Positions 15,532 to 26,743 of a stretch of DNA of 64,000 nt are shown one piece after another. Position numbers and translations under genes: made by a program. The notes beneath the pieces are model-generated. The model did no database searches, had not been told where the DNA came from, and was given only the letters and a program-made list of their open reading frames with translations. The stretch's first letter is position 1, and the number at the start of each line of letters is the position of its first letter. The stretch is taken from positions 372,001 through 436,000 of the forward strand of contig NZ_JAOWKZ010000004.1 in the NCBI RefSeq assembly GCF_025751495.1. The letters run 5' to 3'. The stretch comes from Albidovulum litorale. GTDB taxonomy: Bacteria; Pseudomonadota; Alphaproteobacteria; Rhodobacterales; Rhodobacteraceae.

Positions 15532-16700
15532 TGCAGGTCGCCGAAGGCCCTCTGCATCCGTTCGACGGCATCCTCGATCCGGGCCTGCGGCCGGGCAATG
15601 TTGAAGCGCAGGAAGCTTTCGCCGCCAGCGCCGAAGCCGGGGCCGGGGCTCGCCGCGATGCGGGCAACGTCGCGGGTCCGCGCGTTGAATTCGTCGAATG
15701 TCATGCCGGTACCAGAAAAATCGACCCAGGCCAGGAAGGTCGATTGCAGGGGCAGGGACCGCACCCCTGGGATCGCGTTGATGCCCGCATCGAAGATTTT
15801 TCGCATCCGGTCCAGATGTGCGACCTGCGCGTCGACCCATTCGGCGCCTTCCGGCGAATAGGCGGCGGTCACCATCTTTACCCCGAGTCCGTTCGGCTGT
15901 GAGTCGAGCTCGCGGAGGCGTTTCACCATCTGTGCCCGGAGCGTCGGATCGGAGATGATCATATTGCCCGTTCGCTGACCGGCGATGTTGAAGGTCTTAG
16001 ATGCGGCGGTCATTGAGATCAAACGGTCGTGCGCCTCTGGCGCTGCGACATCCATCGGCACAAAGGTTTCGCCGGGATAGACGAGATCGTGGTGCACCTC
16101 ATCCGAAATGATCCTAAGCCCGTTCCGTACCGCGAATTCCGCCACCGCGCGTAATTCTTCGGCTGTCCAGATCCGGCCCGAGGGGTTTTGCGGCGAGCAC
16201 CAGATCAGGAGTGTTTCCCGCCCGGTCATCCGGCTTTGGGCGTCGTCCAGATCAAGCTCATACCGGTCGCCAACGCGAGCGAGCGGGCATTCCGTCAAGA
16301 CCCGGCCTGCGTTTCTGATCTTGTGCGCGAACTCGTGATAGACGGGCGAAAAAACCACCACGGCATCGCCCGGCTCGGTCCAGACGTCGATGGAGAGCGC
16401 GATCGCGTTGCCGAGACCCTGTGCGGTCAGAATCCAGTCGGGATCGATCTGCCATTTGTGACGGGTCGCCATCCACCAGCGGATCGCCTCATGATAGTCG
16501 GAATAATCGGCGAAATAGCCGAAGATGCCGAACTCTGCCTCCTTGCGGACGATATCACGGACACAAGGCGCGGTTGGATAGTCCGAATCGGCGGTCCACA
16601 TCGCCAGCCCGTCCTCCGGCGAGACGCCAAGAAGTTTTTCCATAAGGTCCCATTGTGAACAGTGGGAGCCGCGCCGGTCGATGATGTCGTTGAAGGTCAT
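15528..16700 (-). CDS. PLP-dependent C-S lyase, MalY/PatB family aminotransferase fold
   Basis: A 390-aa class I/II aminotransferase-fold enzyme. Lys235 in MTAASKTFNIAGQRTGN binds PLP. ISDEVHHDLVYPG gives the pyridine-nitrogen Asp200, and CSPQNPSGR holds the conserved Asn172. The DEVHxDLVY and SKTFNIAG motifs favour the PatB/MalY branch, which cleaves cystathionine or other cysteine conjugates, over a true aminotransferase. It is coupled by 4 nt to the downstream L,D-transpeptidase gene, an unusual pairing. The substrate is inferred only at the level of beta-C-S lyase. Confidence 0.88.
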   Translation of the reverse strand: MTFNDIIDRRGSHCSQWDLMEKLLGVSPEDGLAMWTADSDYPTAPCVRDIVRKEAEFGIFGYFADYSDYHEAIRWWMATRHKWQIDPDWILTAQGLGNAIALSIDVWTEPGDAVVVFSPVYHEFAHKIRNAGRVLTECPLARVGDRYELDLDDAQSRMTGRETLLIWCSPQNPSGRIWTAEELRAVAEFAVRNGLRIISDEVHHDLVYPGETFVPMDVAAPEAHDRLISMTAASKTFNIAGQRTGNMIISDPTLRAQMVKRLRELDSQPNGLGVKMVTAAYSPEGAEWVDAQVAHLDRMRKIFDAGINAIPGVRSLPLQSTFLAWVDFSGTGMTFDEFNARTRDVARIAASPGPGFGAGGESFLRFNIARPQARIEDAVERMQRAFGDLQ

Positions 16701-16798
16701 GGCCGCCTCTTGCAGATCGGCATGACCCTAGCCATCCTTGCGTCGGGTGCAAGGGGCCGGGCATTGCACGTGCGCATAGCTTGCCCTAAATCACCCGC

Positions 16799-17320
16799 AT
16801 GACGATACGCCCGATCCTGATCCATCCCGACCCGCGCCTGAAAAAGCGCTGCGATCCCGTGACTGAAATCACGGACGACCTGCGCGCGGCTGCCGAGGAC
16901 ATGCTGGAAACCATGTATGACGCGCCCGGCGTCGGCCTTGCCGGGCCGCAGGTCGGGCTGATGTCCCGCATTCTGGTCATGGATTGCGTGAAGGACCCCG
17001 AGGCCAAGCCGCGCCCGATGGTGCTGATGAACCCGGAAGTCACCTGGGCCTCGGAGGAAACCAACACCTATGAGGAGGGCTGCCTGTCGATCCCCGAACA
17101 ATATGCCGATGTCACCCGCCCGAAAGAGGTCAAGGTGCGCTGGCTGGGGTTGGATGGCGAGGCGCATGAAGAGCAGTTCGGCGGGCTTTGGGCCACTTGC
17201 GTCCAGCACGAGATCGACCATTTGGACGGCAAGCTGTTCATCGACTACCTGACGCCGTTGAAGCGCCAGCTGATCACCCGCAAGATGCAGAAGCTGAAGC
17301 GCGAAAAGGCGCGTCTGTGA
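16799..17320 (+). CDS. def: Peptide deformylase (active copy)
   Basis: Removes the formyl group from the initiator Met of nascent proteins. The 173-aa product keeps all three catalytic motifs: GVGLAGPQVG (44-53), EGCLS (93-97, metal ligand Cys95) and QHEIDHLDG (136-144, His ligands with catalytic Glu138). It is the first of a three-gene unit with a degenerate paralogue and fmt, coupling deformylation to formylation of the initiator tRNA. The GTGA overlap with the next gene means translation is coupled. Confidence 0.96.
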   Translation: MTIRPILIHPDPRLKKRCDPVTEITDDLRAAAEDMLETMYDAPGVGLAGPQVGLMSRILVMDCVKDPEAKPRPMVLMNPEVTWASEETNTYEEGCLSIPEQYADVTRPKEVKVRWLGLDGEAHEEQFGGLWATCVQHEIDHLDGKLFIDYLTPLKRQLITRKMQKLKREKARL

Positions 17321-17820
17321 CGGTCCGGCCCTTCGTTCCCTATCCCGACAAGAGGCTGCGCACGGCTGCCGAACCTGTCGCCGAGATCAATGAGACCGTG
17401 CGGATGATCTGGGACGACATGGTCGAGACGATGGATGCGATGCCGGGTTATGGCCTTGCCGCGCCGCAAATCGGCATCATGCTGCGGCTGGCGGTCGTCG
17501 ATTGTTCCGACAAGCGCGGGCAGGCGGTGAAATTGGCTAACCCCGAGGTGCTGCACGCCTCGGTCCAGATGCGCAGGCACGATGAGGCAAGTCCAAACCT
17601 GCCGGGCGTTTTCGCAGGCATTGAACGGCCCCGCGCGGTAACCGTCAGGTTCCTGAACGAGGTGGGTGAGGTCGAAGAGCGCGATTTCGTCGGGCTCTGG
17701 GCGACGAGCGTTCAGCATCAGATCGACCATCTGAACGGCAAGATGTTCATCGACCATCTGTCGCCCGTGCGGAAGAAGATGCTGGTCGCGAAGGCCGAAA
17801 AGCTGAGGAAGCGCGGATAG
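17317..17820 (+). CDS. Peptide deformylase paralogue lacking catalytic residues
   Basis: A 167-aa deformylase-fold protein with GYGLAAPQIG (44-53) intact. The second motif reads EASPNLPG (90-97) instead of EGCLS, so the metal-ligand Cys is replaced (Ser92). The third reads QHQIDHLNG, so the catalytic Glu is Gln135. With both changes, normal metal-dependent deformylase chemistry is unlikely. The frame is intact, the usual length, and starts with a GTG overlapping def, so it is maintained rather than decaying. A ribosome-binding or regulatory role, or help to the active copy, is possible. Confidence 0.88.
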   Translation: MTVRPFVPYPDKRLRTAAEPVAEINETVRMIWDDMVETMDAMPGYGLAAPQIGIMLRLAVVDCSDKRGQAVKLANPEVLHASVQMRRHDEASPNLPGVFAGIERPRAVTVRFLNEVGEVEERDFVGLWATSVQHQIDHLNGKMFIDHLSPVRKKMLVAKAEKLRKRG

Positions 17821-17821
17821 C

Positions 17822-17878
17822 GGCGGGGGGCTTCGCGCCCCCCGCACCCCCCGCGGAGTATTTGGACCAAGAAGAAGG
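17822..17878 (+). repeat. Intergenic hairpin repeat before fmt
   Basis: GCGGGGGGC-ttcgc-GCCCCCCGC forms a strong hairpin, followed by acccccCGCGGAGTATTTGG and ACCAAGAAGAAGGGG. This is the best-preserved copy in the window of the element also seen before paaB. The purine-rich end may supply part of the fmt ribosome site. Confidence 0.75.
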
Positions 17879-17886
17879 GGTGAGGC

Positions 17887-18783
17887 ATGCGCGTCGTGTT
17901 CATGGGAACACCGGATTTCTCGGTCCCGGTTCTGGACGCGCTGCATGCCGCGCACGAGGTTGTGTGCGTCTATTGCCAGCCGCCGCGCCCGGCGGGCCGG
18001 GGCAAGAAGGACCGGCCAAGCCCGGTTCAGGCGCGGGCCGAGGTTCTGGGCCTGCCGGTGCGGCATCCGGTCAGCCTGAAAGGGGATGAGGCGCAGGCGG
18101 AGTTCGCGGCGCTTCAGGCTGATGTCGCGGTGGTCGTGGCGTATGGGCTGATCCTGCCGCAGGCGGTGCTGGATGCGCCGAAACATGGTTGTCTGAATAT
18201 CCACGCCTCGCTTCTGCCGCGCTGGCGCGGGGCGGCGCCGATCCATCGGGCGATCATGGCGGGCGATGCGGAAACCGGCATCTGCATCATGCAGATGGAG
18301 GCGGGGCTCGATACCGGGCCGGTCCTGTTATGCGAGCGGACGGCGATCGGTGCCGACGAGACAACGGCCGAGTTGCATGACCGGCTTTCGGAGATGGGCG
18401 CGCGTGCCATCGTTGAGGCGCTGGGGCGGCTCGATGCGCTGGTTCCGGTGCCGCAGCCGGATCAGGGCGTGACCTATGCGCAGAAAATCGACAAGGCCGA
18501 AGCGCGGGTGGACTGGACCCGGCCCGCGGCGGAGGTCGACCGGTTGATCCGGGGATTGTCGTCCTTTCCTGGCGCGTGGTGCGAGATTGGCGGCGAGCGG
18601 GTGAAGCTGTTGCGGTCCCGGTTGGCGGGCGGCGCGGGTCAGCCGGGGCAGGTTCTTTCCGGCTTCATCGTCGCCTGCGGGTCCGGTGCCGTCGAGATCG
18701 TGGAGGCGCAGCGCGAAGGAAAGCGACCGATGCCTGCCCGGGATCTGCTTCTTGGATGGGACCTGCCGGACCACCTGTCCTGA
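17887..18783 (+). CDS. fmt: Methionyl-tRNA formyltransferase
   Basis: Formylates Met-tRNAfMet using 10-formyl-THF to make the initiator for translation. The 298-aa product begins [19 protein letters not shown] and carries the catalytic region [26 protein letters not shown] with the Asn-His pair and SLLPRWRG loop, then a conserved C-terminal tRNA-binding domain ([15 protein letters not shown]). It is separated from the two deformylase genes by the hairpin repeat but probably belongs to the same functional unit. Confidence 0.97.
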   Translation: MRVVFMGTPDFSVPVLDALHAAHEVVCVYCQPPRPAGRGKKDRPSPVQARAEVLGLPVRHPVSLKGDEAQAEFAALQADVAVVVAYGLILPQAVLDAPKHGCLNIHASLLPRWRGAAPIHRAIMAGDAETGICIMQMEAGLDTGPVLLCERTAIGADETTAELHDRLSEMGARAIVEALGRLDALVPVPQPDQGVTYAQKIDKAEARVDWTRPAAEVDRLIRGLSSFPGAWCEIGGERVKLLRSRLAGGAGQPGQVLSGFIVACGSGAVEIVEAQREGKRPMPARDLLLGWDLPDHLS

Positions 18784-18879
18784 GCCGGATTCGGCCAGAC
18801 ACCCCCGCTGTGATATGCTGACCTTGTACCCGTGATCCGGTTTTGAGTCTCGAATGTGGTAGCAACCTGGGGGACACCA

Positions 18880-19326
18880 ATGAAAACGCTTTTCGGACTT
18901 CTCTCGTGTGGCGGATTCTGCCTGGTTCCGGCACTCGGTCTGGCCGACGAAGCGGCCATCGCCGAACGCGTGGCGAGCTTTGAGGCGGCCTTCAATGCGG
19001 GCGATGCGGCCGGAGTGGCAGCGCACTATTCCGCCGATGCGGTCATCATGCCGCCTGATATTGCGACAATTCACGGACGTGAAGGCGCCGAAGCGCTTTG
19101 GACCGGGTTTATCGATGCCGGTGCCACCGACCTCGACCTGACCACGGTCATGCTCGAGGTGAGCGGCGACCATGCGCACGAGATGGGAACATTTGCGATC
19201 AACGTGCCGGACGGCAATGGCGGGACGATGACCGCCATGGGCAAATACGTGATCATCTGGACGCAGGACGATGCGGGCGTCTGGAACCTGAACTGGGACA
19301 TCTGGAACAACGATCCCGCAGGGTAG
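18880..19326 (+). CDS. Exported NTF2-like protein (SgcJ/EcaC, DUF4440 type)
   Basis: A 148-aa protein with a signal peptide (residues 1-22, LLSCGGFCLVPALGLA) and a cone-shaped NTF2/SnoaL-like domain: AERVASFEAAFNAGDAAGVAAHYSADAVIMPP at the start and YVIIWTQDDAGVWNLNWDIWN at the end, both typical of DUF4440. Such proteins bind small hydrophobic ligands, and some are enzymes, but none of the usual catalytic residues can be assigned. It stands alone behind fmt with its own short upstream region. Confidence 0.78.
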   Translation: MKTLFGLLSCGGFCLVPALGLADEAAIAERVASFEAAFNAGDAAGVAAHYSADAVIMPPDIATIHGREGAEALWTGFIDAGATDLDLTTVMLEVSGDHAHEMGTFAINVPDGNGGTMTAMGKYVIIWTQDDAGVWNLNWDIWNNDPAG

Positions 19327-19395
19327 GCCGCGCGCGACCGCATTCACATCCCGGCGTCGTTCCGGCATAGTTCGCCCTGCAGTTTGGAGGGCGTC

Positions 19396-19638
19396 ATGAT
19401 CGTCGTGTGGCTTATCATCATCGGTGCGGCGGCCGGGTTCATCGCAACCCGGCTGATGGGGATGGAAACGGATCTGGTCAGCACCATTGCGATCGGCGTT
19501 CTGGGTGCCGTGATCGGCGGGCTTACCCTGCGGTTCCTCGCCGTGGTCTCGGGCTGGCTCGGCGGGTTCGTCGGTGCCGTGCTGGGCGCGATGGCGTTGA
19601 TCTGGTTGTGGAAGACCTATGGGCCGAGGGGCCGCTAA
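19396..19638 (+). CDS. GlsB/YeaQ/YmgE-family small membrane protein
   Basis: An 80-aa inner-membrane protein with three hydrophobic segments and many glycines (IIIGAAAGFIATRLMG, IAIGVLGAVIGGLTLRFL, LGGFVGAVLGAMALIWLW). This is the transglycosylase-associated/GlsB stress-response family, whose molecular role is poorly known. The ATG giving MIVVW is chosen because TTTGGAGGGCG lies just before it. It overlaps the end of the convergent TRIC-type gene by 4 nt. Confidence 0.85.
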   Translation: MIVVWLIIIGAAAGFIATRLMGMETDLVSTIAIGVLGAVIGGLTLRFLAVVSGWLGGFVGAVLGAMALIWLWKTYGPRGR

Positions 19639-20255
19639 CGGCGCGGCGGGCGGGACCGGTAGACCGGAAGGCTCCAGCCGAAGATCAGGCTTCCGGCCCT
19701 CAGCGTGAACGTCACAGCCGCGCAGATAAGTAGCGCCATGCCCGCCGGAAGGAACTGAAACGCCACAAGCGCCGCGCCTGACCCGGCGAAGGCGGCGGTG
19801 ACGTAAAGTTCGCCCTGTTTCAGGACGAGCGGCACCTCGTTGCAGACGACGTCGCGCATCAGGCCGCCGAGGCAGCCAGTGGCCACGCCCATCAACAACG
19901 CGACAGCCGGATGGTGATTGAAAAGGAGCGCCACGCCCGTGCCTGCGGGCACCGCGACCGACAGCGCGCAGGCGTCGAGCCAGGTCAAAACCTTAAGCCG
20001 GCTTTCGAAGATATGGGCGGTGAAGAAAACCAGCACCGCCGCCACGACGGCGACGCCGATATAGGTCGGCTCGGCGATCCAGAAGACCGGGTTGCGGTCC
20101 AGCACCACATCCCGGACGGTGCCGCCGCCGACCGCTGTTAGGCTCGCCAGAAAGGCGAAGCCGACGATATCGAGCTGCGCCCGGCTGGCGACCAGCGCGC
20201 CGGTCAGCGCGAAGATGAAGACCGAGGCATAGTCGAGAAAATCAAGAAGCGTCAT
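19635..20255 (-). CDS. Trimeric intracellular cation channel (TRIC/UPF0126) family protein
   Basis: A 206-aa inner-membrane protein made of two repeats of three helices, each with the glycine motif of the family: [19 protein letters not shown] near residues 41-59 and [18 protein letters not shown] near 128-145. Bacterial members form K+-permeable homotrimers. It overlaps the end of rnhA by 14 nt and is probably in the ispH-methyltransferase-rnhA transcription unit. Confidence 0.9.
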   Translation of the reverse strand: MTLLDFLDYASVFIFALTGALVASRAQLDIVGFAFLASLTAVGGGTVRDVVLDRNPVFWIAEPTYIGVAVVAAVLVFFTAHIFESRLKVLTWLDACALSVAVPAGTGVALLFNHHPAVALLMGVATGCLGGLMRDVVCNEVPLVLKQGELYVTAAFAGSGAALVAFQFLPAGMALLICAAVTFTLRAGSLIFGWSLPVYRSRPPRR

Positions 20256-20721
20256 CGGCCTTGGCCTTTTTCGGCTTGAAGGGTTTCATACCCGCCCGCG
20301 CCAGTTCGTCGGCGCGCTCGTTCTCCGGGTGCCCGGCATGGCCCTTGATCCATTCCCACGTCACCTTATGCCGCGCCTGCGCCTCATCGAGCCTTTGCCA
20401 GAGGTCGACATTCTTAACCGGCTTCTTGTCCGAGGTGCGCCAGCCATTGCGCTTCCAGCCATGGATCCATTGGCTGACGCCGTTCTTCACATAGGCGCTG
20501 TCGGTGACCACGGTGATCGCCGAGGCCCGTTTCAACACCTCCAGCGCCGAAATCGCCGCCAGAAGCTCCATTCGGTTGTTCGTGGTCTCCGCCTCGCCGC
20601 CATTGAGTTCGCGGGACCGCAGGACCGTCTCACCATCCTTGGCGAGCATGAGAACGCCCCAGCCGCCAGGGCCGGGATTGCCGGAGCAAGCCCCGTCGGT
20701 ATAGGCGAAAAGATCAGGCAT
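20242..20721 (-). CDS. rnhA: Ribonuclease HI
   Basis: Degrades the RNA strand of RNA-DNA hybrids, including R-loops and replication primers. The 159-aa product has all active-site residues: Asp9 ([17 protein letters not shown]), Glu52 (NNRMELLAA), Asp74 (VVTDSAYV), His128 (WIKGHAGH) and Asp138 (NERADELA). An upstream extension of 13 codons exists but the ATG at MPDLF is normal for the family. It overlaps the upstream methyltransferase gene by 8 nt; this ispH-rnhA linkage is common in the group. Confidence 0.96.
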   Translation of the reverse strand: MPDLFAYTDGACSGNPGPGGWGVLMLAKDGETVLRSRELNGGEAETTNNRMELLAAISALEVLKRASAITVVTDSAYVKNGVSQWIHGWKRNGWRTSDKKPVKNVDLWQRLDEAQARHKVTWEWIKGHAGHPENERADELARAGMKPFKPKKAKADDAS

Positions 20722-21307
20722 GGGCCTCGATGATGACAAAGGGGTCGTCGGTTCCCGCAAGGCCTCGTTCGTGGCCTTCGGAGGTGGAGGTCACGGTGAA
20801 ACCGGCATCCGCCAGCATCCCGTGCAGTTCTGCGACCGAATAGTAGCTGTAAAGCCGGTCGAGCCCGTCGCGCGCCTCGCCCGTGCCGGTCTTCATGCCC
20901 AGATGGAACAGTCCGCCGGATTTCAGCGCACAATGTAGGGCCGCGAGGTGGCGGGGGAATTCGGCGCGGGGCGCGTGGAGAAGCGAGAAATTGGCCCAGA
21001 CCCCGTCATATGCGGCCACGACGTCGATATCGTCGAATGTGGCCAGTCGCGCATTGATGTGATGACGCTCGTTGGCCATTTTGACCATCGTGGGCGACGC
21101 ATCGACCGGGTCAGGGTCATGCCCGGCTGCGCGGAGAAAAGCCGAGGCCGTGCCGGGGCCGCATCCAAGGTCGAGTACGCGGGCGCCCGCGGGCAACGCG
21201 GCGATGAAGGCGCTCAGATGCCGGTCGGGCTTGGCGCTGGTAAAGCGGTCGGCATAATCGCCCGCCTTCGCGTCATAAACGGCGATGGTGCGGGGATCGG
21301 CGCTCAT
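20714..21307 (-). CDS. Class I SAM-dependent methyltransferase
   Basis: A 197-aa methyltransferase with motif [18 protein letters not shown] near residues 43-59, the acidic PVDASPTMV loop, and [15 protein letters not shown] as motif IV/V. It belongs to the broad methyltransferase-11/25 group; the substrate is not predictable. It is coupled by a 4-nt overlap to ispH upstream and overlaps rnhA downstream, so it sits in the middle of a tight operon. Confidence 0.85.
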   Translation of the reverse strand: MSADPRTIAVYDAKAGDYADRFTSAKPDRHLSAFIAALPAGARVLDLGCGPGTASAFLRAAGHDPDPVDASPTMVKMANERHHINARLATFDDIDVVAAYDGVWANFSLLHAPRAEFPRHLAALHCALKSGGLFHLGMKTGTGEARDGLDRLYSYYSVAELHGMLADAGFTVTSTSEGHERGLAGTDDPFVIIEAHA

Positions 21308-22254
21308 GCCGGTTCCCGCAGGACGCGCGGCACCTTGAATTCGACGTTCTCCTTTGCCGTCTCGACCAACTCGACCGTCACGTCGAAACGGGCGCGGAAG
21401 GCGTCGATCACCTCATTCACCAGCACTTCCGGCGCAGATGCCCCGGCAGTGACGCCCACGGCCCGGATGCCGTCCAAGGCGCGCCAGTCGATATCGGCTG
21501 CGCGCTGAACGAGTTGCGCATAGGTGCAGCCGGCCGCGCGGCCGACCTCCACGAGGCGTTTGGAATTGGAGGAGTTCGGCGCGCCAATGACCAAGAGCGC
21601 GTCGATCTTTGGTGCGACGGCTTTGACCGCTTCCTGCCGGTTGGTGGTGGCGTAGCAGATATCTTCCTTGTGGGGCCCGACGATGGAAGGGAAGCGGGCC
21701 TTGAGCGCGGCCACGATGTCGGCTGTATCATCGACCGACAAGGTCGTCTGTGTGATGAAGGCCAGCTTTTCGGGGTCGCGCGGAGTGATCGTGGCGACGT
21801 CCGCCACGGTCTCGACCAGCAACACCTCGCCTTCGGGCAGTTGCCCCATTGTGCCGAGTGTCTCGGGATGCCCCGCATGGCCGATCATCACCATCTGAAG
21901 CCCGTTCTGGTGGTGACGCTCGGCCTCGATATGGACCTTGCTGACAAGGGGGCAGGTCGCATCGACAAACGTCATCGCGCGTCGCGCGGCCTCGGCCGGG
22001 ACGGCCTTGGGAACGCCATGGGCCGAGAAGATCACGGGTCGGTCGCCGGGGCACTCGTTCAGCTCCTCGACAAAGACTGCGCCCTTGGCGCGCAAACCGT
22101 CGACCACGAACTTGTTGTGCACGATCTCATGCCGGACAAAGACCGGGGCCCCCCATTTCTCCAGCGCCATTTCGACGATCTTGATCGCGCGGTCGACGCC
22201 GGCGCAGAAGCCGCGCGGGGCGGCGAGGTAGAGGGTCAGGCCGGGCCGGTTCAT
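21304..22254 (-). CDS. ispH: 4-hydroxy-3-methylbut-2-enyl diphosphate reductase (IspH/LytB)
   Basis: Last enzyme of the MEP isoprenoid pathway, making IPP and DMAPP with a [4Fe-4S] cluster. The 316-aa product has the cluster cysteines in [12 protein letters not shown] and [11 protein letters not shown] and a third Cys in GCTYAQ; catalytic-site motifs include [13 protein letters not shown] and [14 protein letters not shown] chose the ATG giving [10 protein letters not shown], the normal family start, over one eight codons upstream. It is the first gene of the ispH-methyltransferase-rnhA unit. Confidence 0.97.
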   Translation of the reverse strand: MNRPGLTLYLAAPRGFCAGVDRAIKIVEMALEKWGAPVFVRHEIVHNKFVVDGLRAKGAVFVEELNECPGDRPVIFSAHGVPKAVPAEAARRAMTFVDATCPLVSKVHIEAERHHQNGLQMVMIGHAGHPETLGTMGQLPEGEVLLVETVADVATITPRDPEKLAFITQTTLSVDDTADIVAALKARFPSIVGPHKEDICYATTNRQEAVKAVAPKIDALLVIGAPNSSNSKRLVEVGRAAGCTYAQLVQRAADIDWRALDGIRAVGVTAGASAPEVLVNEVIDAFRARFDVTVELVETAKENVEFKVPRVLREPA

Positions 22255-22385
22255 CGCATACTCCTGCCGGTCCAGCATGCGGGCTGGCCCGGGTCATTTT
22301 CGAAACCACTGGTGCCGGAAATCCAGTGAATGGGCTCCGGACCTGTATCGGCCCGAAATTCTGTAAGCCCTTGGGCCCGGGGCGT

Positions 22386-22826
22386 CTAGCCCCCGAGGAT
22401 CCCCGCCGTGATCAAGGCCAGCGCCACATAACGGCCGGTCTTGGCCAGCGCAACGAGCCCGACAAACAGCCAGAGTGGCGTGCGCATCATCCCTGCGACA
22501 ACAGTGAATCCGTCACCAAGTGGCGCCCAGCTGAAGAGCAGAGTCCAGACGCCGTAGCGCGCATACCATGCCTGCGCGCGGGCCAGTTTTGCCGGGCTCA
22601 CCGGAAACCAGCGCCGGTCGCGGAAGTGTTCGACCCAGCGGCCCATGATGTAATTCACCATCGCGCCAAGCGTATTGCCGACCGATGCCACGACAACGAT
22701 CAGTGGCAGGGCGACCCTTGCATCGGCCTGCATCGCGACAAAGACGACCTCGGACTGCAACGGCAGCAAAGTGGCGGCGCCGAACGCCACCACGAAAAGT
22801 CCCAGGAGGGACAGAAGCTCGGTCAT
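22386..22826 (-). CDS. YqaA/DedA-type small membrane protein
   Basis: A 146-aa inner-membrane protein with an N-terminal helix pair and the VVVASVGNTLGAMVNYIMGRW segment characteristic of the YqaA branch of the SNARE-associated/DedA superfamily, followed by ARYGVWTLLFSWAPLGDGFTVVAG. The superfamily is linked to lipid scrambling and envelope homeostasis; the role of YqaA members is not established. It lies alone between ispH and the NYN-domain gene on the same strand. Confidence 0.85.
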   Translation of the reverse strand: MTELLSLLGLFVVAFGAATLLPLQSEVVFVAMQADARVALPLIVVVASVGNTLGAMVNYIMGRWVEHFRDRRWFPVSPAKLARAQAWYARYGVWTLLFSWAPLGDGFTVVAGMMRTPLWLFVGLVALAKTGRYVALALITAGILGG

Positions 22827-22862
22827 GACAGGCCTGCCGGGGCGCTCATGCCCCGGCTCCGA

Positions 22863-23438
22863 TCACTCGTCAGCCGTAACCGCCGAATCTTCGCGGTCAA
22901 AGCGCGGCTCGCGCGGCGGGCGGCCGATCACGTCGCGCAGGGCGTCAAGCTCGATGAAGTTGTCGGCCTGACGGCGCAGTTCGTCGGCGATCATCGGCGG
23001 CTGCGAGCGGATCGTCGAGACGACCGAGACCCGCACACCCTGACGCTGAAGACTTTCGACCAGAGGCCGGAAATCCCCGTCGCCGGAGAAGAGCACGATG
23101 TGGTCGACCCGCGGCGCAAGCTCCATGGCATCGACCGTCAATTCGATATCCATGTTGCCCTTTACCTTCCGCCGCCCCTGGCTGTCGGTGTATTCCTTCG
23201 CGGGCTTCGTCACCATCGAGAAGCCGTTGTAGTGGAGCCAGTCCACCAGCGGCCGGATCGGCGAGTAGTCGTCGTTTTCCAGAAGCGCAGTGTAGTAGAA
23301 CGCGCGGAGGAGCTTGCCGCGACGTTCAAACTCCTGACGCAGGAGTTTGTAGTCTATGTCGAACCCGAGCGCCTTTGCGGCTGCGTACAGATTCGACCCG
23401 TCAATGAACAGCGCAAGCCGTTCGTCCTTGTAGAACAT
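22863..23438 (-). CDS. NYN-domain (LabA/DUF88-like) predicted RNase
   Basis: A 191-aa PIN-like protein. The conserved acidic residues of the NYN fold are visible: FIDGSNLYAAAKALG near the N-terminus, KGNMDIELTVDAM centrally, and VLFSGDGDFRPLVESLQRQG, which together would bind divalent metal. NYN proteins are thought to cleave RNA; cellular targets here are unknown. The gene is divergent from folK with a shared A/T-rich promoter region. The ATG is preferred to a TTG one codon earlier. Confidence 0.88.
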   Translation of the reverse strand: MFYKDERLALFIDGSNLYAAAKALGFDIDYKLLRQEFERRGKLLRAFYYTALLENDDYSPIRPLVDWLHYNGFSMVTKPAKEYTDSQGRRKVKGNMDIELTVDAMELAPRVDHIVLFSGDGDFRPLVESLQRQGVRVSVVSTIRSQPPMIADELRRQADNFIELDALRDVIGRPPREPRFDREDSAVTADE

Positions 23439-23573
23439 CAATTGTTCCTTCCAAAAAAATTAGCCGCCGAGATTCCGACAATCGTTTGGGTGGGCAAACT
23501 GGAATTCGGTAGCTTTAGTCCCCGTGAGTGAACACGTATAGTCAGATTGGCATATAAATTGATATCTGTACAA

Positions 23574-24134
23574 ATGGATAAGTTGGCCGCGATCGCTATC
23601 GGCAGTAACTCCCCTTCCGGCAAAGGGGATTCGCTTGCGACCGTGATTTCCGCACTTGTGGAAATTCAGCGCGATATCGGCCAAATTGTCGCCGTATCGC
23701 GATTTTTCCGCACTCCGGCCTATCCACCTGGCTCTGGTCCCGAATTCGTCAATGCCGCCGCGCTCGTCGCTTCGTCAATGTCGGCCGAGGAGGTTCTGGC
23801 GGCTTTACACCGTATCGAAGCGGCAGCAGGCCGGACACGGGAAATCCGCTGGGGCGCGCGGACGCTTGACCTCGACCTTCTCATCCTCGGCGATACGGTT
23901 CTGCCTGACCGCGAGACCCAGAAAGCGTGGATGGCGCTGCCGCTTGAGAAGCAGAAGCAGGACGCGCCGGACCGGCTGATCCTGCCGCATCCGCGGATTC
24001 AGGACCGGGGATTTGTATTGATTCCCTTGGCCGAAATCGCGCCAGCGATGGTCCATCCAGTGACCGGACTGACCGTCGCAGAGATGGTCAACGCACTGTC
24101 AAAGGCGGAAAAGGCGACGATTTGCCCGCTTTGA
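23574..24134 (+). CDS. folK: 2-amino-4-hydroxy-6-hydroxymethyldihydropteridine diphosphokinase
   Basis: Pyrophosphorylates 6-hydroxymethyl-dihydropterin in folate synthesis. The 186-aa product has AIAIGSNSPSG at the N-terminus, PEFVNAAALV, and the signature IRWGARTLDLDLLILGD near residues 102-118, followed by LILPHPRIQDRGFVLIPLAEI. An upstream extension of nine codons is rejected since the family starts close to the GSN motif. It is the first gene of the folK-rpoZ-rsh run; rpoZ has its own promoter. Confidence 0.95.
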   Translation: MDKLAAIAIGSNSPSGKGDSLATVISALVEIQRDIGQIVAVSRFFRTPAYPPGSGPEFVNAAALVASSMSAEEVLAALHRIEAAAGRTREIRWGARTLDLDLLILGDTVLPDRETQKAWMALPLEKQKQDAPDRLILPHPRIQDRGFVLIPLAEIAPAMVHPVTGLTVAEMVNALSKAEKATICPL

Positions 24135-24148
24135 AAGGGAATCATCGC

Positions 24149-24177
24149 TTGTCAAGGGGGAGAGGAGCGCCTAAATA
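24149..24177 (+). promoter_or_regulatory. Housekeeping-type promoter of rpoZ
   Basis: TTGTCA and TAAATA hexamers are separated by exactly 17 bp, in good agreement with a sigma-70 class promoter, and lie 39 nt before the rpoZ start codon. Expected transcription start is near 24184. Confidence 0.7.
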
Positions 24178-24215
24178 GCGGGCTCCATATCTCCCAAGTC
24201 CGATTGGAGTGTCTC

Positions 24216-24569
24216 ATGGCCCGCGTGACGGTCGAAGATTGCGTTGACAAGGTTCCGAACCGGTTCGAGCTGGTAATGCTCGCCGCACATCGTGCGCGCG
24301 AAATCGCATCCGGCGCACCGCTGACCATCGACCGCGACAACGACAAGAACCCCGTCGTCAGTCTGCGCGAGATCGCCGACGAGACCCAGACCGCCGGCGA
24401 CTTGCGCGAGCGGATGATCGAAAGCCACCAGACCCAGATCGAGGTGGACGAGGCCGAAGAGGATGCGATGGCGCTTCTCATGGGTGCCGAAGTTGACCGT
24501 CCGGCTGACGACGACATGTCGGAAGAGAAACTGCTCCGGGCGCTCATGGAAGCTCAGGGCCAGGGCTAA
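24216..24569 (+). CDS. rpoZ: RNA polymerase omega subunit
   Basis: A 117-aa subunit that helps assemble RNA polymerase and forms part of one ppGpp site in proteobacteria. The conserved N-terminal block [20 protein letters not shown] is followed by [11 protein letters not shown] and [11 protein letters not shown]. The C-terminus is long and acidic, usual in alphaproteobacteria. It sits directly upstream of rsh, so polymerase and alarmone synthetase are made together. Confidence 0.97.
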   Translation: MARVTVEDCVDKVPNRFELVMLAAHRAREIASGAPLTIDRDNDKNPVVSLREIADETQTAGDLRERMIESHQTQIEVDEAEEDAMALLMGAEVDRPADDDMSEEKLLRALMEAQGQG

Positions 24570-24599
24570 GCCCAAGAACACCGAGGCGCGCGGACCGGA

Positions 24600-26723
<2,124 letters not shown>

Positions 26724-26743
26724 TGGGCGAAGGGGAAGATTAA

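Noticed and set aside
15532-15840. Upstream extension of the L,D-transpeptidase gene into the MalY-type gene
   Set aside because: The chosen ATG gives a 4-nt overlap and a proper membrane anchor; the extension is out-of-frame with the lyase gene.
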